DNA of 5,291 nucleotides from Rhodoferax sp. GTDB lineage: Bacteria > Pseudomonadota > Gammaproteobacteria > Burkholderiales > Burkholderiaceae_C. Position 1 is the stretch's first letter. Each line of letters starts with the position of its first letter. Below the pieces are notes generated by a model. That model was not told the DNA's origin. It searched no databases and saw only the letters and a list, made by a program, of their open reading frames with translations. The stretch lies in the NCBI GenBank assembly GCA_030683195.1, contig JAUXQA010000457.1, forward strand, positions 1 through 5,291, given 5' to 3'. Below, piece by piece: positions 4,598 through 5,291 of this stretch. The translations under genes were made by a program, and so were the position numbers.

Positions 4598-5291
4598 ATG
4601 AACCTGATCCAACATCCTGAACTGATTGACCGCCTGGCCGCCAGCTTTGCACTGGGCACCCTGCGGGGTGGCGCGCGCCGCAGGTTTGAGGCCCTGGCCC
4701 GTGAACACACTCAAGTCCGGGTGGCAGCCTTGGCGTGGCAAGCGCGCATCGCCAGCCTGAACGAGTTGCAGGCGGCGTCCGACCCCAGTCCGGCCGTTTG
4801 GACCCGCATCGACAACCTGGTGCAGGGCGAAAAAGACGCCCGCGCCATGCAACTCACCCGGGAAAACCACGCCAGGGAGGCTGCGCGCATCAGCTCGGGG
4901 CCACCAAGCTGGCTGCGCAGTCTGGCGCTGTGGCGCGGGGCCACTGCCGCAGGCGCCTTGGCCACGGCGGTGGTGGTGGTCACCGGTTTGAACCTGCGCG
5001 AGCAAATGGGGGGCCAAATCACCGAGCTGCAGGCCAAACTGCTGGCTACGCCCAACATTGAATACGTGGCCGTGCTGTCGGATGACAAGCAGGCGGCCTC
5101 CATGCTTGTCACCTTCGATGCGAAAAACAAGAAACTCATGCTGCAGCGCGTGGGCGGTTTTCATGAACCTGGCGACCGCTCCTTGCAGCTCTGGGCCTTG
5201 CCGCCCACGGGCGGGCCCAAGTCACTGGGTGTTTTGGGGACCGAACCCCTGCTGCGCCTGACTGCCGCCGAGGGCGATGTGCGCGAAGTGC
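4598..5291 (+). CDS. RskA-type membrane anti-sigma factor (3' end outside window)
   Basis: The frame opens at ATG 4598 and is free of stops to the window end (231 residues). The N-terminal domain (ELIDRLAASFALGTLRGGARRRFEAL, then VRVAALAWQARIASLNE) is the sigma-binding part seen in proteobacterial anti-sigma proteins paired with ECF factors. It lacks the H-x3-C-x2-C zinc motif of the ZAS group. One membrane helix lies at about 108-131 (ALWRGATAAGALATAVVVV). The periplasmic part (YVAVLSDDKQAASMLVTFD, then RSLQLWALPPTGGPKSLGVL) matches the RskA domain, including the hallmark R-S-L-x-LW and SLG-L elements. The protein should hold the sigma factor at the membrane until an envelope signal triggers its loss; in actinobacterial SigK/RskA this involves regulated proteolysis. 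The 10-base gap to the sigma gene indicates one operon. Little of the C-terminus is likely to be missing, judging from RskA lengths. Confidence 0.87.
   Translation, partial: MNLIQHPELIDRLAASFALGTLRGGARRRFEALAREHTQVRVAALAWQARIASLNELQAASDPSPAVWTRIDNLVQGEKDARAMQLTRENHAREAARISSGPPSWLRSLALWRGATAAGALATAVVVVTGLNLREQMGGQITELQAKLLATPNIEYVAVLSDDKQAASMLVTFDAKNKKLMLQRVGGFHEPGDRSLQLWALPPTGGPKSLGVLGTEPLLRLTAAEGDVREV

Noticed and set aside
3928..4710. A 260-residue open frame on the minus strand across the sigma gene
   Set aside because: It is antisense to a well-supported ECF sigma gene and its translation shows no recognisable domain; such long antisense frames are usual in GC-rich coding DNA.
4478..5164. 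A 228-residue minus-strand frame opposite the anti-sigma gene
   Set aside because: The plus strand encodes a continuous RskA-type protein; the opposite frame has no recognisable features.

Overview
The window (about 60% G+C) looks like a chromosomal piece of a betaproteobacterium, most likely a member of the Comamonadaceae in the Burkholderiales. This placement rests on protein style (a DUF2628/SPOR membrane protein with an Ala/Pro linker, a periplasmic group 1 truncated hemoglobin, a DUF3034 barrel) and on the AT-rich 'TAGCT' type intergenic sequence. It is an inference, not a database result.

Layout. 1-360 (+) is the 3' end of a polysaccharide deacetylase gene. It meets, tail to tail with a 32-bp overlap, a four-gene block on the minus strand. 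Read in its own direction from 3682 down to 329, the block encodes a DUF3034 outer-membrane barrel protein, a signal-peptide-bearing group 1 truncated hemoglobin, an exported cupredoxin of the 'methylamine utilization protein' type, and an inner-membrane protein with a C-terminal SPOR domain. The gaps are 70, 3 and 26 bp, and I see no terminator in them. A 329-bp AT-rich intergenic region (3683-4011) separates this block from a divergent plus-strand pair: an ECF sigma factor (start best placed at 4012) and an RskA-type membrane anti-sigma factor that runs off the window end.

How it may work together. The intergenic region carries the same bipartite motif on both strands, ATCC-N16-CGTAT: once facing the sigma gene (3820-3845) and once facing the DUF3034/hemoglobin/cupredoxin block (3754-3779). 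The simplest reading is that the ECF factor, held by its membrane anti-sigma partner until an envelope signal arrives, drives both its own operon and the divergent envelope operon. The regulon would be a heme protein and a copper protein in the periplasm plus an outer-membrane barrel, so a redox, O2/NO or metal role at the envelope is plausible. None of this is proved by sequence alone. A perfect 14-bp palindrome sits on the expected transcription start of the sigma promoter, and a second dyad lies midway between the two promoters.
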